Positions 1 to 10,657 of a DNA stretch of 64,000 nucleotides are shown piece after piece. The stretch lies in the NCBI GenBank assembly GCA_900642245.1, contig CAAAJI010000174.1, positions 19,669-83,668 on the forward strand, read 5' to 3'. Under the pieces are notes generated by a model that made no database searches, had not been told where the DNA came from, and saw nothing but the letters and a program-made list of their open reading frames with translations. Every line of letters begins with the position of its first letter. Within the stretch, counting starts at the first letter, position 1. The position numbers were made by a program, and so were the translations under genes. The stretch is from Fragilaria radians (lineage: Eukaryota; Bacillariophyta; Fragilariophyceae; Fragilariales; Fragilariaceae).

Positions 1-3000
1 CAGAATTGCAGAGCTCTCACTTGCGTTGAGCCTTCAATGAACGACTTAAACATGAATAGAAATTTTCGTGGAATGCATACTTCAAAGGAGCATGTTTTGC
101 TTGGTGAAAAGGATAATAATGATCTTGATGCCTTACCTCCCATTGGTTTTCGAACAGCCGGAAAGGGTACATCGTTAGCTGTATCCGATGACGAATTGAC
201 GAAGGCAGGGAATCTTCTCGGAGGTGTTGTTTCAGATGAGGCATTCAATTCTTCTCTCGCTTTTCCATTCCAGACAGGCGCGAGAGAGATCAAAAGTAGC
301 TTGATTGTACGCGATATTTCGATTAAAGCTTCGTTCGGTGAAGCTTCCTTTGGTGGTGTCATCAACTGGAAAGCATCAGCGCCAAAGCATACTCCAGGAT
401 CGATGTCACAAGTCGAATCGAGCAAAGTGGAAAATCTCAGCGTCGATCAAGGCAGAGATGATTTTTCACTGCTGGTAGGATCAGGAAAGGACTCTTTCGA
501 TTTGTTGTCTGTGAGCGATAAAGCTGCATGTGAAAATTGCAGAGGACAACCTCATTTCCCTTTAAGAATGACTTTAGTTGAAAAATTATGTTTTCGCTGC
601 TCGAATTCATCTTCGCAATACAGGTCGGGAAATTTTATCGGAACCAACCCTTTAATGGACACAGCGAGGAAAGCAATCGACTCCGATGGAATAACCTTTC
701 TAGGTGAAGTTTCCATTTCTTCGATGAAATCCGATAAATCTCGCATTCATCTGGACCTCTATGGCCAAAGAGATCAAAACGTTAAGACAGCATGCACTTT
801 TATACGAACACGTGACGTTTCGATTGATCAAGATCATAAGATGGAAGATATCGTGTCTGAAAGCAATGGACGTGTTTATGAGGCAGATTATTCATCAAGA
901 TTTGCATCGATAGTCAATATGCCATGTGAATCACATTCCATGGTAGAAAGAAGAGAGAGGTGTAAGTCCACAATTGTTTACATCATTTTATTGTATTCCT
1001 TCAGTTCCTAACATAGAATATTAACACAGTGTTGATCAAGCATGACGAGCATGTACGGAGTCACAAGCTCAAAATCACATCGAGAAAGAGTAGTTCTAAC
1101 GTATTCAATTATTTGTCGCCCCTTATAAACTGGAAAACCATGAACGTCTCAAAAAAAATGTGCATCAACTTTGGGGTTCATGACACAACTATCTGTTTAA
1201 ATAGTGTAAATGCTTGCCGTTTACGCTTCCATCCTTGCAGTGGGCTCCCGATTTTTTTTCTAAGAGATCGTTGCAGCGGGAAGGGTATTGGGAGCATACA
1301 TGATATTCGAAAGAGTATGGCAAACTATGGTATTCAAACAGAGAAGCTAAGTAATCGTTGGTTTCAAAATCACTCGAGATGGATAATTTGGAAGCTAGCT
1401 TCAATTGAACGAAGATTTCCTAGTATAGCAGCTGGAAAAGTGTTAACGTATACCAAACTCATTGTAAAATTGCAACAACGATACGAGAAGGAGGTAATTG
1501 GGGGTATGCGTTCCCCGTTACGAAGAATCTTAAATAGAGATGTCTCATCCCTAGTACCATTAGTTCTCTGTGTAAGTCATGTCTTTCAAGAGCGTTTGGA
1601 AAGGACATGCAAATCGAAATCGATGAGGAAAGGACTTGAGTTGACTGATGGCTGGTACTCAATAAGAGCAATTCTTGATGAGCCTCTAAACCAAAAAGTG
1701 GAAAAGTGTGTAATCAAACCAGGGTCAAAGATATTCATTTGCAACGCTATACTAAATGGAAATCGTGATGGCTTGGACCCGTTGGATAATTCCTATGACT
1801 CTGATTGTTCAGCGTCTATGGTATACTTAAAATTGTGTGCCAATTCCACTCGTCTCGCGTCTTGGAATTCACGTCTTGGTTTCGTAATTCCAACCAATAG
1901 AAACCTTCACCGTAGAAAAATGCAATGTAAGCTATTGTCAGATATCATTCCTGAAGGAGGAAATATACCTTGTATCGATCTTCTCGTTTATAGGGTTTAT
2001 CCCATATTGTACTTGGAGCGGCAAAAAGATGTCAAAGGCAACATTCTTCTTTCAAGGGTGCAAACCGAGGTAGAGGAGCACACTCGATGTATACTGATGG
2101 AAGAAATGAAATACAAGGTTAGCGAAGTTTTAACCGATTCCATTCTCAATGAAAACCAAGAAGTAAGTAGACGTATTCCTTTACTTTGAATTTGCCAGAT
2201 TCACTTATCCAAGATTTTGCAAAGGCATCTCTAACCGCAGCAAACACGAATCGTAAAATGAGCGAATTGAGTAGACGTGATACTCATTTTCCAAGAGATG
2301 ACAAAGAAATGGTTCAACTTCATCATGGGCCTTTCCTCGGGTCTAGATTGATGAATGAGAAATCTGCTTTTTTTCTCAATACAGAATCTTTTTCACGTGA
2401 AAGCTGGCCATTTTGTTCTCTCCTTGTGAAATCGGTTGGAAACTGTGCATGTCAAGGCGCAATCCTCACTATTTGGAATATGAGAGAAGAAGACAAGATT
2501 ATACTGAAGGAGGGAAATATTGTAAACTTTCAAAACCTTGGTGTGAGTTCAAAGAATTCAGATGGGATTCTTCAATTGATTGCTCAAGAGAATACGCAGA
2601 TACATGCGTTATCGAAGAATGCAGATAGCCTACCATCTCAATTTATCCCACGATCTTTCGTGCCAATATTTGTTCACCATTCTTTGTCTAGAAGATTATG
2701 CACAAGGCAGCCTACCAAGATGTGCAGGCAAGATATTGATATTTTCGGTTGGGTTGTTCAGACAGTTTTCGCAAATGAAACTCTTAACAAAATTTATCTA
2801 ACTGATGAATCTTGTCTGGTTTCGCGAATCGATTTCAATGATAGAGATGTGATGAAAATTAATTTTGGAGAGTTATTGGCATTTCGCGATGTCACTGTAA
2901 TGGTATATGATTACGTTGAGAACTGCGCAATCGCCACTTCACTAAGTATTCGACTCTATGTTCCTCCCCACCGTATAAGCCGTGTCATCGCGGAAATAAA

Positions 3001-3438
3001 ATTGAGATTGCTGCTGCTGCCATTCAATCACAACTAGCCATACACTACCTCAGAAATATAGTGCCAGGCTCTGTAGCTGTTGCCGTTGGCCGTATTGTTG
3101 GTGTTGCAGACAGCATAGATGAATCAACTTCCATTATTGTTCATGTGGATACAGGATCAACATCTCTCCATTCTTGGAAAGTGCCCTTATTTCTCTTGCA
3201 TGATCTAGAGCAAGTCATTTCAGAAAAATTAATTCACATTTCGCCAGCTCAAAGTATTAGAGCCACAAACTCATCCGATAGGCAAAAAGTTATGAACATT
3301 TTCGGATTATTATTGCAGTTTGTACTGCAGGAGAATAATCTGGGATATGAAATAAGGCAAATTAAAGTTGCGGAGGAAAAGGCCCATGCAATCCTTTACT
3401 CGAGAATGAACAGGGCAGATATTTCTATTGCACTGTAA
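1..3438 (+). CDS. BRCA2: BRCA2-like homologous recombination mediator (5' end probably outside window)
   Basis: Family role: BRCA2 loads RAD51 onto single-stranded DNA during recombinational repair in the nucleus. The reading frame is open to base 1; the first visible Met is at 37, so more N-terminal sequence, perhaps more BRC repeats, probably lies to the left. Seen: a BRC repeat at about 145-219 (GFRTAGKGTSLAVSDDEL), matching the F-x-T-A-x-G-K RAD51-binding consensus. Next comes the helical domain (about 1320-1580, HSRWIIWKLASIERRFP) and OB1 (ELTDGWYSIRA, KLCANSTRLASW, GGNIPCIDLLVYRVYPI). OB2 lies at about 2400-2620 (GAILTIWN) and OB3 at about 2720-2990 (DIFGWVVQTVF, IYLTDESC). The stretch between OB1 and OB2, where the tower sits in animals, looks short. 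Likely introns: 962-1029 (gtaagt...acacag, firm), about 2167-2198 and about 2903-2946. The last two would be only 32 and 44 bp; single-base indels are the alternative. Family call is firm, exon joins less so. Confidence 0.9.
145..219 (+). other. BRC repeat (RAD51-binding motif) in the BRCA2-like gene
   Basis: Residues 37-61 counted from the Met at 37 read G-F-R-T-A-G-K-G-T followed by a Ser-Asp-Glu helix start and an L-x-x-A-x-x-L-L pattern. BRC repeats have F-x-T-A, which inserts into the RAD51 oligomerisation pocket, and then a short helix; both parts are visible. Only one clear repeat is seen in the 324-residue first exon. Confidence 0.85.
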
Positions 3439-6134
3439 TGATGATTAAAATAATATTTTCAGTCAGTAGCATCAAAATTCCCTTGCATTGCATACTTCAC
3501 TGAACTCAAAGTCTGAATTTGTGCCAACACTTATAAGACCTATTTCAGATTCAGAACTGCAATCAACAAGCTGTTATCATTTAACTACATTCAAGTCCAA
3601 ACAAAGAGATATCAATGAATTCGGAATGAAGTCTTTTGAAGCCTGAGCTTTTTGTCATGGGCAATACAGCGTATGCTGTTGACAAAGTTTTAGTTTCCAA
3701 GAACAGTTTGTGTTTGGTGCTTGATTCGTTCCTTCAGAAATCAAAAGTGCATCCAATGAGTTGGACTCAACCAATTCTGAGGTAAACTTAACATGAACCC
3801 CACGTAGTGCAGTTATCCCAACATCAACAGCAAATGCATATGGCAGAAAGTTGCAGGAAAGGCTGAACCATGTGAGGCTTAAAAACAAAACCATGTTGAT
3901 TGCTGTGATGCAAGATTCCAAATGATATAACCCAAATAACTCTTATTTCAATTCAAGCAGAAATGTTGGAGGATCAAACTTTTAGCCTTGATCATTGATG
4001 ACTATGCAGCATTTTCTGATGCTTTTTCAGAAAAGCAAGAGCCCATAAGAAGAAAGTTTACCGGATTAATCATGGGGCCAGAGGTTAGAAAACCAAGGAG
4101 GTAACATTTTTGAATTGCCATGTTGCAGTAGAGAACATATTGCTATGGGGAATTAGGATTGAATAATTTGGTATTTGCATAACCAAGAGGAATGGAAAAA
4201 TTCAAATGACAATTGAATGATATAGGCATACTGTGTAAACAATTTTCCTAAAAGTTTTGAGAAAAACTAGGACCTCCTAACAGCTTTCAAATAACCTTCT
4301 CTTGGTGTGTCAAATAGACCTAGGACAAAAATCCAATCACAACAACCAATTATGGGGTCTTAACGCCAGAAGAATAAGTCATCTATTTGCGTGTGGCTAG
4401 ATTCTTCATTCTGTGATGACTTATCAATATTCCAAAAATCTGGTTCATGCTTTCCCCCTAATGTAATGATAATAGTAACCCGCTAAGATGCTCATGAAAT
4501 CTACTGCAGGTGCCTTCCCTCCAAATGAAGATTCTACCAATTGATTTCTCCCCAAGTGGCAGTTAAAAAGATAGCTTTCTTTATTTACCGATTCTCGATT
4601 CAAGTTAATTACTTGCCAACGTCATACTAAACATAGGCTCCTCTATGATAATTCAAATCAAGTATAGGCCTTGTCATCTCGAGTCCTTCCAATGTTAGGA
4701 ACCGTTCTTCTACCTCTCAAAATTGAGTCATTCTCAGAAAATTTATTATATTTCAACTTTGATTACCATGGCATCTTTGAAATGTATTCAAACACTTTTT
4801 TCCAATTTTTTTACAAAATGTTGAAGTCCTCTTCTGCCTATGTAATTACCCTGAGGCCCTCCACGTGCGTATTTTTACTACAGCGAAGACTTTCCGTAGG
4901 TGAAATTTTTGCTAGTGTTCTAGACAGCCTTTCTCAGTAAATGAAGAAAAGTCTTAATGCTATTGCTGAACTAGTTTGAAATAATAGAAGGAAACAACCT
5001 TACAAAAATCATCAGGAAGGAGAGATTCCATTTTCACTTATTTAAAAAAAATATTTATCAGGTGCTTTCCTTGACTGAAGGATCAAGAATCCAATCCCCA
5101 ACACAATAGGTTGTAAACAATAACAGTTTAAAAATAAAGTATTAAACTGGTATAAGGAGACGTCCTGTACCGTTAGTGCATAAAAATAATGGTAGAATCA
5201 AAATATTCTTATATTTACTCATCTTGCTATGGGTGGTTACAAGTAAACTATCCTATTACTTACCTACCATGAGTTTAACTACAATAAATGATTCACTAGT
5301 TAAACTTAGTGAAAATCAAAAAAATGTTTATAAATTGAAAGTATCATTATACAGTCCAGCACCGAATCCAATAGCAACTTGAAAATCTGGAGAAAATCAA
5401 GAGAACCAATGGAACTTCACCTCCCAAGTGTAATATTCAACTCTTTCATTGTGAGTTTTTACTGAAAATGGGACCTGAAATGAATATTGAAGGGATTATG
5501 TTAACCCTTGTTAAAAATGATGAAATCCTCAGATTTGATGAGCAGATTAAAGTGCAAAAAGCTTTCTAATTGGATCCAAAGCTAAGTGTGTACTTTGATG
5601 ATGGCAAGCAAAGATGGATGAATGATATGTAAATGTCATCAAAAGAAAGGTTATCTTCAATTGAAATTACAAGGTCTGCAATAAAAGAGATGGATGAGAC
5701 GGTTGGATAAATGTGTGGCTTTTGTTCTTGAAAGGATAAGGAGGACATCTACTCCCATGGAATTCCAAAACAAGCCAAAGAGGCTGGGTTAAGGCTGTGC
5801 ATTGGTGATAAGATTCATTGTGGAACATCATAGTATGGCTTCTTCTTGAAGATCAGTACATGAATTTTTAGGGTATTTCTACTAGGAGGAAGACCATAGT
5901 TGCTGAATTGGTCAAGGAAGAAGGATGGAAAAAGTAGGTAATCTTTTTCGTTTTAGGATGCATTTTGCCTGTGTATTGAAAAAAAATGTCATACACACAC
6001 TGTCATCAATTCAAGCTAGTAGGTAGTAGGTTAATGCACCAGAACTCTCAACTTTGATCTTGGCAAGATCACACTCTACCTATTGAGTTACTTTCCCTAA
6101 AAGTACATGCATGCTGTAATTGTGGCAGAATAGT
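3439..6134. other. AT-rich intergenic region with one LTR-like repeat
   Basis: There is no supported gene here. Open frames are short, lack recognisable domains and are interrupted. The one structured element is the LTR-like repeat copy at about 5066-5375. Some stretches (about 3650-4100 and 5400-5940) have a coding-like texture and may be decayed mobile-element sequence, but no family motif is intact enough to name. Confidence 0.6.
5066..5375 (+). repeat. LTR-like dispersed repeat, copy A
   Basis: This stretch aligns along its length with 9190-9510 and, inverted, with 57025-57215. Shared blocks include cacaataggttgtaa, ggagacgtcctgtaccgtta followed by gtgcata, atatttactcatct, and (in A and B) gttacaagtaaactatccta. 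The copies have diverged by substitutions and small indels. No open frame is shared, which fits a solo LTR or a non-autonomous element. Confidence 0.75.
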
Positions 6135-7349
6135 ATGGCTTTCGAAAAAGAAAGAAATGGAAAATGGATTCAATTGATGGGATCTGACCTTCAAATGAAA
6201 GTAAGCCGCATACTAAAAGAATCATGCTGATTGCGACATTTCTTCTAATTTACCGATTCTCAAGGTTATAGCTGAAGTCTCTGATGGTGCAACATCAAGA
6301 GCCTGTGACATTGGCGACGCAGTGTACATTGATTTTGAAGGGAGTAAAGTCGATCACAAAGAAGACGAAGACGGATCAGTATTTCAAGTTGTTAGTGATT
6401 GGCTTGTGGTGATAGGTGATAAAGATGTAACTCCTGCTTTAGAAATGGGATTACGATTCATGAGAGATGGGGAAACAAGTTTGATATATGGGGAAGCAAA
6501 ATACGCTTACGGTCTATCGGGTAGAGGAAGTTCTCATGCCATATTGCCTCCTCTTTCCAATGTTATGTACAGGGTTCGGATAAAAAGATTAGTTCCACAC
6601 GGCAGTGAGGTCTTTCTGTCGTTTAATTTCCAAATGGAAATAGCTAAGAGCAAAAAGACGATCGGAAATGATTGCTACAACTTCGAATATTTTCAAGGGA
6701 TAGGAAAAGAAAAGGTATTAATGTTATATAAAAAAGCCTCTGATGTATTATCAAAGCTTGTCGAATCTTGTGACAGTGATGAAGAAAAATGGCAAGCGAC
6801 CACACTCTTGGTGGACTGTATGAACAACATGACAGCAGTCTACATGAAATCCAAAGAATACGGTAAAGCTAAAGAGTTAGCAAGCAGAGTAATTCTTTTA
6901 GATCCAGACAACATGACAGCTCTCCTGCGAGCAGGCAGATGCGCTCTTTATGATCCCAATGGATCCTTTGAGGAATGCTCAGCCGCAATCGCAGCAGCCA
7001 AAGCAATTAACTCCGAGAACAAAGATCTCCAGAAACTGCAGAATGAGTATAGGAAGAAAAAAAAGAGTATTCCCAGAAAAGCAAGCAGCTGATGTTGAAG
7101 ATGAGTGCTGCCATGGTATCAGAACATATTCAACTTGGGGATAGCCATGAAAACTCAAAGGACATGTCTACTGAACTTGCTCAGACAAAGAACTCTGTAG
7201 TTAAACAGGAAAGAATTGAGCCTAAGGACCTTGCTCAAGACAGCTGGTACATTTCTTCAATTGGCAAACATGCCATTGCATTGGTGCATATCTTAATTTT
7301 GAGTGTTGCATACGTCGTCTATAAGTTGCTTTTCAAAGACAAAGCTTAA
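6135..7349 (+). CDS. FKBP8: FKBP8-like immunophilin: PPIase-type domain, TPRs and C-terminal tail anchor
   Basis: FKBP8 (FKBP38) proteins are co-chaperones held on mitochondrial or ER membranes by a C-terminal helix. Exon 1 (6135-6200) gives the short leader with WIQLMGSDL, resembling the WLDILG element before the FKBP8 FKBP fold. A 64-bp GT-AG intron follows (6201-6264). Exon 2 carries the FKBP core (GDAVYIDFEG, VIGDKDVTPALEMGLRFM, GETSLIYGEAKYAYG, ILPPLSNVMYRVRIKRLV) and a TPR region from about 6650 (CMNNMTAVYMKSKEYGKAKE, DPDNMTALLRAGRC). The frame ends at 7092, but the next frame (to 7349) continues with a hydrophilic linker and a hydrophobic anchor (HAIALVHILILSVAYVVY) before KLLFKDKA. 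The join lies near an A8 run at about 7052-7060. Either a tiny intron (gtatag...aaaag, about 35 bp) or a one-base indel would connect them. Several aromatic residues of the PPIase pocket look unconserved, as in FKBP8 itself. Confidence 0.85.
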
Positions 7350-9189
7350 TGGAAATCTAATAATATTTGTTCATTATTAAGAATATCTTGTATAGTTGTG
7401 ATGCATCAAGACAGAAACACTCTAGAAAATGGAAACTTCCGGTCATCAAAGTTCATCTGTGCTATCAGCAATTGACCTACTACTTACTCGTTTCCACCCC
7501 AAAATGGTTGATTCTCAAATGAGGAATTACTACTTTTTTACGTCGATGATTAGAAAATGAGTAAAATCTCCCTAGGTCACTGTGACCACTTCATTACGGA
7601 TATGCATTAGAATCAGAGTCCTGAGAGTTGTTCCTCGATAAGGATTTGTACTAATATTTGCATTGCGTAGCAATCTAGGTGTTGATTAGCAGGAGCTTAG
7701 GGATAACGAGCCTTTCGTGATGTAACCGCACTCTCAACAATCAAAAGAAGAGCTGGAAGTTGGCCAATACCCGCAAAATAAAATACTTAGCACACAGTCT
7801 CAAAACAATTTGATCAAGAATTGATGTCATTTACAAATTACCTCTGTTCTATAAATCTTGGAACATATTTCTAAGATAGTCACTTTATTGTTATAAATGG
7901 GTGTATACAGTGGTTTCTAACGTTTTTATATACGATTTAGTTGTAGATTCTTTCACGCCAGAAGAAGATACCCATACGGACTTCCAATTGAAGATTTTGG
8001 TGTTTGCTGGAAAATAGAAGACAGCATTCTTTATGTTCCAAGCCCTGATTCTTTTGTTCCCTGAACCAAATGTGATGGAAAGGGAGGTTGATAAGGTGAA
8101 TGTAAAGCTTTGTAGGAACCCTTCCCAAGCAACCTCAAGTATCTTTGGAAAAACCTATACCCAATGGACGGGACACACAGTAGACGGTTACTGCAACTTC
8201 AGGTCAATGCTCAACCAATAAGGACATCAAGCACGTTAAATAACCTCAAGAAACGTGTGGGAGCCATTATGCTGCCTTCAAGTGGTAAGCCATTGGCTAA
8301 CTGACAGAACTTGCTTTGGAACTGCACTAGGTCATATTTGGTATGAAGATCATTTGAAAATGCCCTGTAGTCATTTGCCCTTAACTACTGCAGTAGGACG
8401 GCAAGCAAGACTGGAGCAAAACTCTTTATGAACTGCAATATTGGACTGTCAAACAACCAGCTTACTTTGGCGCTAGATAGCCAATCGCAGCAGTTCAATC
8501 GGTATTTTCCATACTTGCCGGGACTCAGATATAAAACATGACCCTGATGACATCAGAGAATGCTCTACAACACCTTAACTTTGTACATACACACTGCTAT
8601 TGTAACAGCCAATTCCAAGTATTTTCACAACAAGAAACGGACAGACAGGTCAGTTCGTATTTTGATAGGCTATTGGGTTATGAAATTTCTCGGGAGTATT
8701 GAAGATTTTAGGAGTGAATTAACGTTTCGGTCTAGGGAGGGTATTGAAATATCCCTTACGTTCATTCATATTAGTAATTTATCTGTTTAGGTTAATCATT
8801 AGGGATATATGGCTATTCACAAAGAACGTGAATCAGCAAGTGTGTGAGTCAGCGATAAGTAAAGAGTAATTTAGTAATCACAACTTTTAGTGCATCTTGT
8901 CTGTGCTATCAACTCTCTTCATCTCTGTACCATCTGAATAGAAGACTTGCTAACAAAAGGATCACACAATGTGGTAGGTGATGCTGTACACAGATTAAAG
9001 TGTCATCAACAACTGTTAACTCAAAGTAAAATAGCTCAGCGTTATGATAAAATGGATAATACGAGTCTGTAAAGATTTAGGCTATCCATTGAGTACTCAA
9101 ATAACAGCTAAAAAGATAAATGATGATCCAGCATCAGCAACATCATCTGGACTATTTCTCCGGAACAGTTGATGGACATAATTTTGACC

Positions 9190-9510
9190 TTCCTTGACTA
9201 GGATCAAGAAGCAAAGCCCTAACACAATAGGTTGTAAGCAAAAATAGTTTGAATAATATTATATTAAACTAAGAGATGTGTATGTTCACCAGTGTAAGGA
9301 GACGTCCTGTACCGTTAGTGCATAGAAGATAGTAGTAGGATGAGCATATCCTTATATTTACTCATCTAGATATGGATAGTTACAAGTAAACTATCCTATT
9401 GCATATTGACTATAAGTTAACTATGATAAATGATTCATTAGATAAACTTAGTGAGGCATCACTATTGCGTATAAATGGAAAGTATCTGTATACAATCCAG
9501 AACTAGATCT
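9190..9510 (+). repeat. LTR-like dispersed repeat, copy B
   Basis: It is in the same orientation as copy A at 5066-5375, with the FKBP8-like gene between them. It matches copy A in the taggttgtaa, ggagacgtcctgtaccgtta and atatttactcatct blocks. It matches the inverted copy C more closely around ctaagagatgtgtatg. It lies just upstream of hairpins and an integrase-like fragment, so it may be an LTR of a decayed element. Confidence 0.75.
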
Positions 9511-9545
9511 AAGCTAAGATGGCTATAATAATCTAAATTAGAAGC

Positions 9546-9625
9546 CAACTCTTTATTTATAAAGAGTTGAAGGTCTAGACTTAATGATCCTTATGGATCA
9601 CCAACTTGTCCCTATTAGCAAGTTG
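9546..9625. repeat. Cluster of three hairpins
   Basis: Three consecutive inverted repeats occur. 9546-9569 is a nearly perfect palindrome: caactctttat, two bases, then ataaagagttg. 9585-9600 is tgatcc-ttat-ggatca. 9602-9608 pairs with 9619-9625 (caacttg/caagttg) around a 10-base loop. They sit between LTR-like copy B and the integrase-like scrap. Confidence 0.7.
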
Positions 9626-9963
9626 AAGAGACTTGACTAAGTAGTTGGAAATGACGCTTAGGAACAAGGTCAAACCTTCAAGAGAAGTCACGCAGATCTC
9701 TTGAGAAGAATCAAGGACATCTCTTGATGGAAGTTCCAAGATTAACCAAGACTAAAAGAAGTAAAGGTGAATTAGTTTACAATTTTACTTTGACCTAGTT
9801 TTGAATCTAACCGTAGAGCAAATTTCATTCTTTTTAACACTAAGATTTACATCCCTTTTTACATTCCTAAAGCACATAGGACGCCCATCTTAAATCAGGA
9901 CCATGCTGCTTTACAGCATCCAGATATTCACTGAGCAGAAAGAACAATACGTTCACATCTTGT

Positions 9964-10085
9964 ATGGCCAGGACTAGAGGTATACTTCAACAAAAGGTAA
10001 TTCCAAAACGAGACGGACCTTACCAAGTGGTAAGAGAATGTTCCAACAGTGCCCTAAAGATACGAAAAGGTATCTACGTACAATA
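9964..10085 (+). mobile_element. Degraded Ty3/gypsy-type integrase C-terminal fragment
   Basis: The frame reads KVIPKRDGPYQVVRECSNSA followed by LKIRKG. This resembles the C-terminal integrase segment of Ty3/gypsy-class polyproteins, where a G-P-Y/F motif is followed by V-hydrophobic-x(4-6)-N-G-x-V-K-I-x-x-G. The motif is isolated: no upstream protease, reverse transcriptase or RNase H is recognisable nearby and the frame soon ends. It is therefore a relic. Confidence 0.5.
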
Positions 10086-10657
10086 CATGTGCATATGCGT
10101 TCCGTATATATGGGTAACGTGCGAATGTTGTGAATTGAATCCTGTACAGGCAGGAAAACCTAGACTTCTCCTTTTTTTTAAATTAAAAGAGAAGTCTGTT
10201 TATTGATAAAATCTCCTCCAAAAAGAACTTCAATTAGTTCTTGTTGCACAGATCAAAGGATTCTGTTAGTTAGGATCAATTGGTTCTGACTGGTCAAAAT
10301 GGTTACAAAATGAACGGAATCGGATAATCGCATTTTCTTATCTATTTTCCACGAGGGCAAGTAAGAATTGTGAAAGAAATTTGGTAGCCAATCATGCAAC
10401 GGATATTTATTTGCCTGTGTTTTCTATGATTTATAACGGTTCTCAGATACACACAAATGGAATAATAGTCCATTTATCCATAGAGGAAAGACGCTTCATT
10501 GTAACACATTTTCTACGGATAACAGTTACGTTGAAAAATCATGATTTAATCGTATTAATTTTTTGATTTCAGTCGGGGATGCTATCTTCGAAAAATGACA
10601 GTAGGAATTCAACAATAAAAAGGCCATTGCAAATTGCAGCTTCCCTGCCATCAACTT

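Larger units (their letters stand above)
7350..10657. other. Intergenic region with mobile-element debris
   Basis: No intact gene is seen. It contains the LTR-like repeat copy B (about 9190-9510), a cluster of hairpins (9546-9625) and an integrase-like scrap (about 9964-10085). A short open frame at about 8033-8218 contains WTGHTVDGYCNFRSML, which may derive from a retroelement, but I cannot place it. Confidence 0.55.

Noticed and set aside
3655..3921. Minus-strand 88-codon frame with a hydrophobic start
   Set aside because: No recognised domain, poor flanking context, and lies in decayed intergenic sequence.
8033..8221. 62-codon open frame with WTGHTVDGYCNFRSML
   Set aside because: It ends quickly, has no start context or homologue I can name, and overlaps an open frame on the other strand. 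It may be element debris but is too weak to annotate as a gene.
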